A DNA stretch of 64,000 bases from Natrarchaeobius chitinivorans (GTDB taxonomy: Archaea > Halobacteriota > Halobacteria > Halobacteriales > Natrialbaceae). A program made the position numbers and the translations under genes. Where the stretch lies: assembly GCF_003841505.1 (NCBI RefSeq), contig NZ_REGA01000006.1, forward strand, positions 124,001 through 188,000. Reading direction: 5' to 3'. The notes beneath the pieces were generated by a model. That model searched no databases. It was not told where the DNA came from and worked only from the letters and a program-made list of their open reading frames with translations. Positions within the stretch are counted from its first letter, which is position 1; each line of letters opens with the position of its first letter. Positions 18,021 through 25,870 of the stretch are shown here, piece after piece.

Positions 18021-18215
18021 ATGGCGAAAGGAACCGTTGATTTCTTCAACGACACTGGCGGCTACGGATTCATCGAGACTGAGGACGCGGACGACGACGT
18101 GTTCTTCCACATGGAAGACATCGGCGGCCCGGACCTGGAAGAAGGACAGGAACTCGAGTTCGAAATCGAGCAGGCCCCCAAAGGCCCGCGCGCGACGAAC
18201 GTCGAGCGCCTGTAA
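18021..18215 (+). CDS. cspA: cold-shock protein
   Basis: A 64-residue single OB-fold RNA/DNA chaperone. RNP1-like KGTVDFFNDTGGYGFIE and RNP2-like DDVFFHMEDI are clear, and the chain ends PKGPRATNVERL. Compared with bacterial CspA it is strongly acidic, as expected in a halophile. It is monocistronic, with a strong TATA box and a T5 run 38 nt after the stop. Confidence 0.95.
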   Translation: MAKGTVDFFNDTGGYGFIETEDADDDVFFHMEDIGGPDLEEGQELEFEIEQAPKGPRATNVERL

Positions 18216-18252
18216 GGCGGATTCGTAACAGTATCGGCACTTGACTGCAGTA

Positions 18253-18257
18253 TTTTT
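18253..18257 (+). terminator. T-run after cspA
   Basis: TATTTTTC, a five-T run 38 nt after the cspA stop, fits the oligo-T terminators of archaea. Confidence 0.4.
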
Positions 18258-18328
18258 CACTGACGAGCGACAGCGCCGTCGATGGACGACGACCGAATTT
18301 TAGTTCCTCGAGCGCCGACGTCGTACCG

Positions 18329-18712
18329 ATGCCCGAATCAGATCCGGAGCCGCTGATCCGTCGCGCCGACGACATCGAGTACGAGCCGGTCGACGCCGCG
18401 GACGGCCTCCAGAAGGGTGTGTTGCTCTCGGACGATCACGGCGCGCCGAACTTCGCGATTCGTCGATTCGTCCTCGAGGCTGGCAGTACCGTCCCGAAAC
18501 ACACCAACGCCGTCGAACACCAGCAGTACGTCCTCGAAGGCGAATACGTCGTCGGGATCGACGGCGACGAACGCGAGGTGAGCGCGGGTGACTCGATTTT
18601 CGTTCCCGCCGACACCGTCCACTGGTACCGCAACGAGAGCGACCGAGACGGGGCGTTCCTCTGTGCCGTGCCGAACGGTGACGACGAAATCGACCTGCTC
18701 GAGGACGACTGA
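18329..18712 (+). CDS. cupin-domain protein
   Basis: A 127-residue single-domain cupin. Metal-binding motif 1 has the residues HTNAVEHQQYVLEGE (about 56-70), and motif 2 is FVPADTVHWYRN (about 95-106). Such beta-barrel proteins bind a metal and serve as isomerases, dioxygenases or sensors, and the substrate here is unknown. A GAATTTTAG box lies about 30 nt upstream. The TGA stop is immediately followed by TACGGATATAG, the start of a palindromic repeat. Confidence 0.85.
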   Translation: MPESDPEPLIRRADDIEYEPVDAADGLQKGVLLSDDHGAPNFAIRRFVLEAGSTVPKHTNAVEHQQYVLEGEYVVGIDGDEREVSAGDSIFVPADTVHWYRNESDRDGAFLCAVPNGDDEIDLLEDD

Positions 18713-18803
18713 TACGGATATAGTAACAACTGAAACGATGTACACACCGATCGCCGATCCGTCTGGCGATCGGTGTGGGATGACTTTCAGTGGCTACTAT
18801 AGC
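18710..18803. repeat. palindromic intergenic repeat, family B (best copy)
   Basis: It starts TGATACGGA within the cupin stop codon. The outer arms are TATAGTAACAACTGAAAC and CTTTCAGTGGCTACTATA. The perfect 13-bp inner arms CACACCGATCGCC (18743-18755) and GGCGATCGGTGTG (18765-18777) flank a 9-nt loop. Confidence 0.8.
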
Positions 18804-18896
18804 TGCCCCGATGTCCCGGTGCACCCGCCGCCCGGTCGCGGATGCGCCGGAACTGACGGACAATAAACCGACGTACAATAAACCGTATGATGCGGA
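18804..18896. repeat. palindromic intergenic repeat, family A (truncated)
   Basis: The inner stem CGGTGCACCCGCCGCCCGG...GGATGCGCCGG and a right end ACAATAAACCGTAT are present, but the left outer arm is missing. The segment is fused directly to the family B copy. Confidence 0.55.
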
Positions 18897-19032
18897 CGGT
18901 GTCCGGTCGATTGACGGGATCGCTGTCCGTCAGTACCGTGGGATACCCGTCCGTGGTTCCTCGAAACCGGACACCGGTCACCAGCCGCATTTTATACCGG
19001 TCGTGTGAACCCATAATTGTTTACCCAAAGGA

Positions 19033-19040
19033 CTTATAAA
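19033..19040 (+). promoter_or_regulatory. TATA-like box of the ParB-fold gene
   Basis: CTTATAAA lies 26-33 nt before the ATG at 19066. It is one of the best promoter matches in the window. Confidence 0.65.
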
Positions 19041-19065
19041 AACACGATAACTTCTAGTATACCGA

Positions 19066-19785
19066 ATGGGTCGTGATAACCGGTTCGAAGAGATCCCGAT
19101 CGATAACGGAGACGTCGTTGTCGACAGAGAGGACGCTGCTCCGAGCGAGGGGGTCGTGGTCAATCTCCCCCCGATGGAAACGACGGAGTGGAAGGTCCAC
19201 GGTAGAGGAACCCTCGCCTCGGACAATCCGACGTATCCGGACGACGATCGAGTCGTCATCGCCGTCTATCGCGAAACCATAGAGCGCGAATATCCGAACT
19301 ACTCGGGTGGATACCCACTGCGGATCGACTGGTTGAACCGCGACGACGCCCGGTTTTACGCGTTCCCGTCACAGCGGCTCCGAAAGATCGGAACGGTCCA
19401 GCCGACGGAGATTTCGCTCACCGAGATCGACCCGTCACCGTATCACGCGCGCAACTTTTCGAAGGCCGAGAACCGAACGTTCATCGAGGAGATTCGCGAC
19501 CGCGGCCACCCCGACCCCGTCCCCCTCGTTCGGGACTGCGACGATCGGTTCGAGGTGTTAAACGGCCACAAACGGATCTGGGCCAGTCACATCGCCGGAC
19601 TCGAGTCGATTCCGTGTCACTGTCTGTACATGGACGACGAGTGGGCGGGGCGGCTGTGGGCTGAGTGGCACCTCGATTCCTACGACGCGGCCGAGCGGGC
19701 GGTTGCACGTCGACGTCTCGAGGCGAACGTCGGATCGAAAGCGGACGAGATCATCACGCAGGCGACGGTCGCACAGGCCCGCTGA
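19066..19785 (+). CDS. ParB/sulfiredoxin-fold domain protein
   Basis: A 239-residue protein. The C-terminal half (about 110-200) has the ParB N-terminal nuclease-like pattern: an ISLTEIDPSPYHARNFS strand-turn, IRDRGHPDPVPLVRD, then FEVLNGHKRIWASHIAG in place of the usual GERR box. The first 100 residues are unrelated to any family I recognise. No HTH of the chromosome-partition type is visible, so it is not a plasmid ParB. It lies 54 bp upstream of a Ski2-like helicase on the same strand and may work with it, which is an inference from position. Confidence 0.7.
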   Translation: MGRDNRFEEIPIDNGDVVVDREDAAPSEGVVVNLPPMETTEWKVHGRGTLASDNPTYPDDDRVVIAVYRETIEREYPNYSGGYPLRIDWLNRDDARFYAFPSQRLRKIGTVQPTEISLTEIDPSPYHARNFSKAENRTFIEEIRDRGHPDPVPLVRDCDDRFEVLNGHKRIWASHIAGLESIPCHCLYMDDEWAGRLWAEWHLDSYDAAERAVARRRLEANVGSKADEIITQATVAQAR

Positions 19786-19839
19786 CAGCCGCCGCACGAG
19801 TCCGAACCGCTCAAGTACGCGACCGGCATATCGAGAACC

Positions 19840-21906
19840 GTGTCGAAGCAGCTCCAGGACGTCGAGACCATCTTCTGTCACGAGACCGGGGAGGATTACC
19901 TCGTCGTCGTCCAGCGTGACGGAACCCGTCTGTTCCGAGCGAAACTCGGACTTTCGGAAACCTCGGCCGGTCCCCGTCCCGCCAAATTTCGCCTGAAACA
20001 GGGCTCGAGCGAGGAGCCGCGCCAGCCCGACGAGTTCGTCGAACTGGCTCGCCGCGCAAAGCGGATTCGGATCTCCGAACAGACGACCCCGGAGAAGCGA
20101 CGCGAACTCACCGAGATGCTCGAGGGCTACCAGCTGGCGGAGAAAGTGAAAGCCGTTCGAACCTGTCGATACTGCGCCTCCGCGGGACGGTACTCTCCGA
20201 TCACGACAGACACCGCGATCAAAGACGACCGCGACTGGATCTGTCGCGACTGCGCCCGCCAGGAACTCGGCCGCCAGCTCTCGTATACCGGCGCAGGAGA
20301 GGTCACAGGGGCGGCAAAGGACCGTCTCGAGGAACTCATGCTCGAGGTGCAGGATCTGGATCGCATCGTCAACCTGCTCGAGGGGCGACTCGATCCCGAC
20401 CTCACGAAGTTCGATACGATCTCCGCGACGGTCGACGAGGTGGATCCGGTTCGGGTCGATTCGTTGGACCTCCATCCCGGCGTTCAGGGACTGCTCGAGG
20501 ATCGGTTCGAGACCCTGTTGCCGGTCCAGAGCCTCTCGGTCGAGAACGGGCTCCTCGACGGCGAGGACCAGCTCGTCGTTTCGGCGACGGCGACGGGGAA
20601 AACCCTCGTCGGCGAGATGGCCGGGATCGACCGCGTGTTACACGGCGAGGGGAAGATGCTCTTTCTCGTTCCGCTCGTCGCGCTCGCGAATCAGAAGTAC
20701 GAGGACTTCGAGGAGGAGTACGGCCACCTGGTCGACGTCACGATCCGTGTCGGCGCGAGCCGAATCAACGACGACGGCAATCGGTTCGACCCCGGCGCGG
20801 ACGTCATCGTCGGTACCTACGAAGGGATCGACCACGCGCTGCGGACCGGCAAGGAGATGGGTGACATCGGAACGGTCGTCATCGACGAGGTGCACACCCT
20901 CAAAGAAGACGACCGCGGCCACCGCCTCGACGGCCTGATCTCCCGGCTGAAATACACGTGCGAGCAGCGTGCTGAACGGCGGGACGAGTACGGCGGCGCC
21001 CAGTGGATCTACCTCTCGGCGACCGTCGGCAATCCCGAACAGCTGGCGGAGGCCCTCGAGTCGACGCTCATCGAGTTCGAAGAGCGGCCGGTACCGATCG
21101 AACGCCACGTCACCTTCGCCGACGGCCAGGAGAAGGTCCGAGTCGAGAACAAACTCGTCAAACGCGAGTTCGACACGGAGTCCTCGAAGGGGTATCACGG
21201 CCAAACGATCATCTTCACGAACTCGCGCCGACGGTGTCACGAGATCTCGAGAAAGCTCGAGTACTCCGCAGCGCCGTACCACGCGGGGCTGGATTACCGG
21301 CGTCGAAAACAGGTCGAACGACAGTTCGGCGAGCAGGAACTCGCGGCGGTCGTCACGACTGCGGCACTCGCCGCTGGCGTGGACTTCCCCGCATCGCAGG
21401 TGGTCTTCGACTCGCTGGCGATGGGGATCGAGTGGCTTTCCGTCCAGGAGTTCTCGCAGATGCTCGGCCGTGCGGGTCGGCCGGATTACCACGACGAGGG
21501 AAAAGTCTACGTCCTCGTCGAACCCGACTGTACGTACCATAACTCGATGGAGATGACTGAAGACGAGGTCGCGTTCACCCTGCTCAAAGGGGAGATGGAG
21601 TCGGTGATGACCCACTACGACGAGGCCAGCGCGGTCGAGGAGACGCTGGCGAACGTCACCGTCGGCGGCAAATCGGCGAAAGCGCTCAACGACCGAATGC
21701 TCGGCGAAGTGCCGACGAAACACGCCATCGGCAAACTGCTGGAGTACGACTTCATCGACGGCTTCGAGCCGACGCCGCTTGGCCGGGTCGTCACGGAACA
21801 CTTCCTCGAGCCCGGCGAGGCGTTTACCCTCATCGACGGCATCCGGAAGGACGCCCACCCGTACGACCTTATCGCGGACATCGAACTCCGCGATGCCGAC
21901 CTGTAA
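19840..21906 (+). CDS. Ski2-like DEAD/DEAH-box helicase with zinc ribbon
   Basis: A 688-residue superfamily 2 helicase. A unique N-terminal region (1-210) holds CRYC...CRDC, a probable zinc ribbon. The helicase core has Walker A SATATGKTLVGE, DEVH (motif II), YLSATVGNPE (motif III) and a C-terminal RecA domain with QMLGRAGRPDY (motif VI). The layout recalls haloarchaeal proteins with DUF5814. The role is probably RNA or DNA unwinding in repair or RNA turnover. It starts with GTG at 19840. Its stop codon lies inside the first of three 31-bp direct repeats. Confidence 0.88.
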   Translation: MSKQLQDVETIFCHETGEDYLVVVQRDGTRLFRAKLGLSETSAGPRPAKFRLKQGSSEEPRQPDEFVELARRAKRIRISEQTTPEKRRELTEMLEGYQLAEKVKAVRTCRYCASAGRYSPITTDTAIKDDRDWICRDCARQELGRQLSYTGAGEVTGAAKDRLEELMLEVQDLDRIVNLLEGRLDPDLTKFDTISATVDEVDPVRVDSLDLHPGVQGLLEDRFETLLPVQSLSVENGLLDGEDQLVVSATATGKTLVGEMAGIDRVLHGEGKMLFLVPLVALANQKYEDFEEEYGHLVDVTIRVGASRINDDGNRFDPGADVIVGTYEGIDHALRTGKEMGDIGTVVIDEVHTLKEDDRGHRLDGLISRLKYTCEQRAERRDEYGGAQWIYLSATVGNPEQLAEALESTLIEFEERPVPIERHVTFADGQEKVRVENKLVKREFDTESSKGYHGQTIIFTNSRRRCHEISRKLEYSAAPYHAGLDYRRRKQVERQFGEQELAAVVTTAALAAGVDFPASQVVFDSLAMGIEWLSVQEFSQMLGRAGRPDYHDEGKVYVLVEPDCTYHNSMEMTEDEVAFTLLKGEMESVMTHYDEASAVEETLANVTVGGKSAKALNDRMLGEVPTKHAIGKLLEYDFIDGFEPTPLGRVVTEHFLEPGEAFTLIDGIRKDAHPYDLIADIELRDADL

Positions 21907-21993
21907 TCCGTCGAGACGGCTTCGGTCGCCACTGTATCCGGTCGAGACGGCCTTGGTTGGTGCTGTATCCGGTCGAGGCGGTTTCGGCCACAA
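21901..21993. repeat. 31-bp direct repeats overlapping a stop codon
   Basis: CTGTATCCGGTCGAGACGGC-like units begin at 21901, 21932 and 21963. The first overlaps the helicase stop (CTG TAA). The period is 31 bp and the last copy is the most diverged. Confidence 0.75.
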
Positions 21994-22055
21994 CGGTAAA
22001 GAGGGCGAGTTCGCTTGGTTGCAGTATCACTTCGGTCGACCTCGAGTGGAGCTCG

Positions 22056-22955
22056 ATGAATCTGAACGTCTCTTCGGACGTCGAATCCCCGACGAATCTC
22101 CTGGTTCTCGACGGCGAGACGGGTGATCGCCGACCGTGTGCGGGGGTGCACTCTGCCAGTGAGGACGCCGCGGTACTCGTCGTCACACTTGGTAGCGACC
22201 CGCCGGACGGATCGCTGTACGGGGAGACGGACAATTTCGCGGGATCGATCGTCGTCGGGCAGGGAGACGCCGTCGACGAATCCGACTTCGACGCGGCCGC
22301 GGTCGTCGATTCGGTACCCGATCCGACCGATCTGTCGGCGATCGGAACCGCCGTTCTTCGAGCCTGCACGCGCCGGTCCGAAGCCGGCAGAGAGACGGCG
22401 ATCTGTTTCGACGCGGTCGACGGCCTGCTCGAGGGCGTTTCCCCGAACGCGGCGTTTCAGTTCGTCCACGCACTGACGGACCGACTGTCGAGACTCGAGG
22501 TACACGCACACTTTCACGTCGATCCGACGCGCCACGGGGACCAACTCGTCACGAACTTGGAAGAACTGTTCGATGCCACGGTAACCGTCGATCACACCAC
22601 CGATATCGACGAACTTCCGGACCCGAAGCCGGATAGCCAGCCATCGGAATCCGGAAACGCGACGGTTTCGGAAGCGACCGATGACGACGTCGCAGCAGCG
22701 TTTTCGGACGGCGGCGAGGCGTCGACCGACGGATCGGAGTCGACGCCGGCGGTCTTCTCCCAGTCGCAGTCGGTGACCGCTTCGCAGTCGGAGTCGCCGA
22801 CCGAGGCGACCGACGAGACGGTCGCGAAGCGGTTCGCCGATGGACTCGAAGGGCCGGACGAGGAGTTCGCGGTTTCAGACGGGGGCCTCGAGTCGGATGC
22901 GTCGACGGAGGGGACGGAATCGTTACGCGGGGACGAACGCGACGCCGAACAGTGA
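22056..22955 (+). CDS. DUF7504-like RecA-fold protein
   Basis: A 299-residue protein resembling the haloarchaeal DUF7504 family. The N-terminal region (1-180) has alternating strands (NLLVLDG, AAVLVVTLG, AAAVVDSVPDPTDLSAIG, TAICFDAVDGLLEG), a RecA-like pattern without an obvious P-loop. The second half is an acidic Ser/Asp/Glu-rich, probably disordered tail with two DD.VA.(A/R)F motifs. Relatives are found near haloarchaeal sensory regulators, and the function is unknown. Its last 33 bp overlap the convergent BofA-like gene. Confidence 0.65.
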   Translation: MNLNVSSDVESPTNLLVLDGETGDRRPCAGVHSASEDAAVLVVTLGSDPPDGSLYGETDNFAGSIVVGQGDAVDESDFDAAAVVDSVPDPTDLSAIGTAVLRACTRRSEAGRETAICFDAVDGLLEGVSPNAAFQFVHALTDRLSRLEVHAHFHVDPTRHGDQLVTNLEELFDATVTVDHTTDIDELPDPKPDSQPSESGNATVSEATDDDVAAAFSDGGEASTDGSESTPAVFSQSQSVTASQSESPTEATDETVAKRFADGLEGPDEEFAVSDGGLESDASTEGTESLRGDERDAEQ

Positions 22956-23183
22956 GAGCATGATAACCAGAATCGACCCGGGAATCCCGCCGATGGCGAC
23001 GACGGCGAGGGCAACCGGTGTGACGGCGACGGGGAGTCCGAAGACGGTCTGTGCGAGAAACAACACTAACAGACCGACGACGGCGTTTACGATCAGTGGT
23101 CGCACCGTTTCGACGAGCGTCGATGCGCCCAGAACGGCCGCGAGGACGAGAACGACCAGGAGGATTTCCAAGCCCGTGACCAT
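22923..23183 (-). CDS. BofA-like membrane protein
   Basis: An 86-residue protein that is almost entirely hydrophobic, with two or three membrane helices. The segments VNAVVGLLVLFLAQTVFG and AIGGIPGSILVIMLSLFGVAF match the BofA family (named for the pro-sigmaK processing inhibitor). In archaea its role is unknown. It overlaps the convergent DUF7504-like gene by 33 bp. A site-2 protease is encoded 10 kb away, so a functional link like the bacterial BofA-SpoIVFB pair would be speculative. Confidence 0.75.
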   Translation of the reverse strand: MVTGLEILLVVLVLAAVLGASTLVETVRPLIVNAVVGLLVLFLAQTVFGLPVAVTPVALAVVAIGGIPGSILVIMLSLFGVAFVPA

Positions 23184-23233
23184 ACACGCAGTACGTGGGC
23201 GGGATGCAAAACCGTTCGGAACGGAACGAAACC

Positions 23234-23241
23234 CTTTATGA
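23234..23241 (+). promoter_or_regulatory. TATA-like box of tRNA-Pro
   Basis: CTTTATGA lies 24-31 nt before the mature 5' end of the tRNA. Confidence 0.5.
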
Positions 23242-23264
23242 TGTGCGGCCAGAAGTGGGTGTAC

Positions 23265-23337
23265 GGGATCGTGGGTTAGCCTGGTATACTTCGGGCCTTG
23301 GGTGCCCGTGACCCCGGTTCAAATCCGGGCGATCCCA
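23265..23337 (+). tRNA. tRNA-Pro (anticodon UGG)
   Basis: A complete cloverleaf of 73 nt. The acceptor stem is GGGATCG/CGATCCC with discriminator A. The anticodon stem CGGGC/GCCCG flanks loop CTTGGGT, giving anticodon TGG at 23299-23301. The T-arm is CCCGG TTCAAAT CCGGG. No intron and no encoded CCA. Confidence 0.95.
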
Positions 23338-23382
23338 TATTTCTGCCGCGAGCAAACTCGAGACAGCGGATCGCACGATCTG

Positions 23383-24006
23383 CTACTCGGTCGCCGGGCG
23401 TTCAGCAGGTGGGAGTTGTACCGCCGCAGTAGTCGGATCGTCGAGCGACAGTCGGGTCCAGAGGTCCGGTTTGCGGTCGACGACCTCGAAACCCAGATTC
23501 TCGAACACCGAAAGGGATCGGCGATTTCTGCAGGAGATCAGCGCTGTCAGTTCGTGGTGTCTCTCGTCGGCGAAAGCGATAGCCTGTTTGATCAGTTCGG
23601 TTCCGATTCCGCGAGTGTGGTACTGTTCGTGGACGAAGACGATGACCTCCGGAGTCGGATCGTCCGCCGGAACGACGCTGACGTGTCCGACGATCCGCTC
23701 GTCGTCCCGGGCGACGAGGTTCCACCCCTTCTCGTGCAGTCCTCCGAGCCAGCGTTCGATTCGCTCGCGTGTAGGTGGCGGTAGTCTGAGCGTGGAGGAT
23801 TCGATGCTCTCGTACATCCCGGCCAGGCGATCCAGGTCCCGCTCTTGTAGCGGTTGAACGAGGATCGGCAGTCCGGTCCGGTCGAAAAATCGCGGGCATC
23901 GCGGCGGACAGTACGGGGTGCCCGTACACTCGGCGGTGTTCCACGCTGTACAGGCACTTCCTCCCTGATCTTCGCCGTCGTTGGTGGTCTGTGATCCACC
24001 GTCCAT
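23383..24006 (-). CDS. GNAT acetyltransferase with Cys-rich N-terminus
   Basis: A 207-residue GNAT-family N-acetyltransferase. An N-terminal Cys motif CTAWNTAECTGTPYCPPRCP (about 19-38) may bind a metal, and the GNAT domain follows (about 48-190). The acetyl-CoA loop is QYHTRGIGTELIKQA, and RRSLSVFENLGFEVV comes near the end. The ATG at 24006 was chosen because GGAGG lies 9 nt upstream of it. Longer starts at 24030 and 24105 lack a ribosome-binding site. The acceptor substrate is unknown. Confidence 0.8.
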   Translation of the reverse strand: MDGGSQTTNDGEDQGGSACTAWNTAECTGTPYCPPRCPRFFDRTGLPILVQPLQERDLDRLAGMYESIESSTLRLPPPTRERIERWLGGLHEKGWNLVARDDERIVGHVSVVPADDPTPEVIVFVHEQYHTRGIGTELIKQAIAFADERHHELTALISCRNRRSLSVFENLGFEVVDRKPDLWTRLSLDDPTTAAVQLPPAERPATE

Positions 24007-24150
24007 ACGGCCGTCCTCCATAGCTGTCATTGCTCGACTGATCGGATAAGATCCGCTGGCAATTCCCACATCGTGGTAATACACACCACGGCGTGACGTT
24101 CTCATTGGGGTGGATGATTGTCGAATTCAGATCATAACCCACGACGGTGA

Positions 24151-24203
24151 TTCGTATCAGATGTTGCTATAGTACCAACTGAAGCGATTCACATACCGAT
24201 CGC
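24151..24203. repeat. palindromic intergenic repeat, family B (left half only)
   Basis: CTATAGTACCAACTGAAGC (24167-24185) and ACATACCGATCGC match the left half of the 18.7-kb copy. The right half is replaced by tandem repeats. Confidence 0.55.
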
Positions 24204-24206
24204 ACA

Positions 24207-24384
24207 GCTCACGGGTCACTGCGTTCCCCGTTCGCTGTTCCGCGGTTCTCGCTCGTTTCACTCGCTCACGGGTCACTGCGTTCCCCGTTCGCTGTTCCGC
24301 GGTTCTCGCTCGGTTCACTCGCTCCGAACCGCGTCCGCTCCGAACCGCGTCCGCTCCGAACCGCGTCCGCTCCGAACCGCGTAC
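24207..24384. repeat. two adjacent tandem repeat arrays
   Basis: A 57-bp unit starting GCTCACGGGTCACTGCG is present twice (24207, 24264). It is followed by four copies of a 16-bp unit GCTCCGAACCGCGTCC (24321-24384; the last ends GTAC). No spacer-repeat structure of the CRISPR type is present. Confidence 0.85.
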
Positions 24385-24465
24385 CTCACCCGCTTTCTGT
24401 GACGATTGTTTCCTGACCGCGAAATAGCAAAATGGATATCAGTTCGTTGTGAGTATGCCTGCTGT

Positions 24466-24954
24466 ATGTCATCTAAAGCGAAGCGGGTCGCTTACTGCTC
24501 TACGTGTGGGAGTGAAATCGATTCAGACGCCGAACTGTGTCCCGAATGTGGCGTTAGACAGGGTACGGCACAGCACCAGCAGAAAGAGCCGACAGATCGG
24601 TACATTGCCGCAGCGATCGGTGCCGTCGTGTCGTTCGTCATCGGCTGGTTCCCGCTGATCGGACCGATCGTTCCGGGGGTCGTCGCCGGGTATCTCCGTG
24701 GCGAGAACACCAAAGAAAGCGCGATTACGGGGACCCTCGCGAACGTCATCGCCTCGATTCCGATCGTTCTCGTACTCGCGCTATTCTTCGGACTCGGCGC
24801 TCTCGGCACCCTCGTGGAGGGGAACGGCGAGGCCGCACTCGGATTCGGAGTGTTGTTGATTATGGTCGTCATCTCGTTCGTCTACTACTTCGGTTTCGGA
24901 GCTCTCGGCGGCGTGATCGGCGCCGAACTGTCCGATCGTGGTGAACCCGAATAG
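24466..24954 (+). CDS. zinc-ribbon membrane protein (DUF5518-like)
   Basis: A 162-residue protein. An N-terminal zinc ribbon (YCSTCG...LCPECG, about 10-29) is followed by four hydrophobic segments, beginning with IAAAIGAVVSFVIGWFPLIG. The GVVAGYLRGENTKESAITG segment resembles DUF5518/DUF5683-type haloarchaeal membrane proteins. The ATG at 24466 gives a start just before the zinc ribbon. The function is unknown. Confidence 0.7.
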   Translation: MSSKAKRVAYCSTCGSEIDSDAELCPECGVRQGTAQHQQKEPTDRYIAAAIGAVVSFVIGWFPLIGPIVPGVVAGYLRGENTKESAITGTLANVIASIPIVLVLALFFGLGALGTLVEGNGEAALGFGVLLIMVVISFVYYFGFGALGGVIGAELSDRGEPE

Positions 24955-25049
24955 CGGCCGTCGTCACTATCGTTCTCGGAGAGAAGGCGAGGATCGCTGT
25001 AACAGAGCGGATCGAGATCGTGTGACACGTATACACCACTCACTGAATC

Positions 25050-25055
25050 TTTAAG
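25050..25055 (+). promoter_or_regulatory. TATA-like box of wHTH gene
   Basis: TTTAAG lies 29-34 nt before the ATG at 25084. It supports that start over a GTG at 25057, which would be too close to the box. Confidence 0.5.
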
Positions 25056-25083
25056 TGTGACGTCGTTGCCATCTTCTGTGGCC

Positions 25084-25302
25084 ATGATGTCCACGAGTAA
25101 ACAAAAACTCGAAGTCCCGGACGATCTCACGTCACCACAGGCGAAACTCGTCTATGTCACTCTTCTCGTTGCCGGGGAGACCACCGTGACGGAACTCCAG
25201 CGCTTGCTCGGGCTCTCCAAACTGACGATCCTCCCGATTCTCTCCTCGCTTGTGTCGAAAGGGTACGCTCGGCGCACCGAGGGTGGATATGCCTGCCAGT
25301 GA
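25084..25302 (+). CDS. small winged-helix protein
   Basis: A 72-residue stand-alone wHTH domain and paralogue of the gene at 12365-12601. The core segments are SPQAKLVYVTLLVAG and LLGLSKLTILPILSSLVSKG, with a winged end (RRTEGGYACQ). It probably binds DNA. Its last 14 bp overlap the start of the next gene on the same strand, so the two are likely co-translated and may act together. Confidence 0.75.
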   Translation: MMSTSKQKLEVPDDLTSPQAKLVYVTLLVAGETTVTELQRLLGLSKLTILPILSSLVSKGYARRTEGGYACQ

Positions 25303-25870
25303 GTCGACAGTGACCGAGTCCGTCGCCGCAAAGCGCGGGGCGGGTCACCACGTCACCTGTTACGTCCGCTCGAGCGTTCCCGGAGCCGTCACCGACGCGC
25401 TCGAGACGATAACTGGGCGACTCCGCCGCCTCGAGGAGAGGAATCGAATTGGGGGGTATCGAGTCGTCCGCTGGCCGCCGGCCCATCGCACGCTTCCCGT
25501 CGACGGAACGCGGACGCGTGAGGACCTGTTCGCCGAGTTCGAACGCTGGGCCGAGCGCACGGACTGTACGCTCGAGCCGGCGTTCCGGCGCCGTCCCTCT
25601 ACGCCGTCGCCGATCGAGTCCGATCGAGAACGCGACGCCGACGAGCAACTTCGCGTTCCGATCGTCGCACTCGTAGTGTACGAGGGCGACGGCAGCCCGG
25701 AAACTGACGACGTTCGCGAAGTCGTTCCGCATACGGAGCGCCGGGGGACGGGTGAACGTCGAACGACGACGGTCGACGACTGGCTCACCGAGGCCGAAAG
25801 TGGACGCACTGGGCCGCCGCCGCGAGCTACCCCGCGGCGGGATCGAGTGTCGACGGTCGACGGGCGGTAG
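25289..25870 (+). CDS. HTH-associated haloarchaeal protein
   Basis: A 193-residue protein resembling a haloarchaeal family often annotated as HTH-domain containing. Residues 20-100 (HVTCYVRSSVPGAVTDALE, then a leucine/arginine helix and GGYRVVRWPP) suggest an alpha/beta domain. The C-terminal 50 residues are polar and probably disordered, with VDDWL near the end. The ATG at 25289 overlaps the stop of the wHTH gene by 14 bp, indicating an operon. The function is unknown. Confidence 0.6.
   Translation: MPASESTVTESVAAKRGAGHHVTCYVRSSVPGAVTDALETITGRLRRLEERNRIGGYRVVRWPPAHRTLPVDGTRTREDLFAEFERWAERTDCTLEPAFRRRPSTPSPIESDRERDADEQLRVPIVALVVYEGDGSPETDDVREVVPHTERRGTGERRTTTVDDWLTEAESGRTGPPPRATPRRDRVSTVDGR

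Larger units (their letters stand above)
24007..24465. other. 459-bp spacer with repeats
   Basis: No gene is supported here. The spacer holds a half copy of family B (24151-24203, with ATTCGTATCAG and CTATAGTACCAACTGAAGC) running straight into two kinds of tandem repeat (24207-24384). The short reading frames across it are repeat-driven. Confidence 0.6.

Noticed and set aside
23302-23784. Plus-strand frame beginning inside tRNA-Pro.
   Set aside because: It starts in the tRNA anticodon arm and is antisense to the GNAT gene.
24207-24384. Possible CRISPR array.
   Set aside because: Units are directly adjacent with no unique spacers, unit sizes differ (57 and 16 bp), and no cas genes are present.
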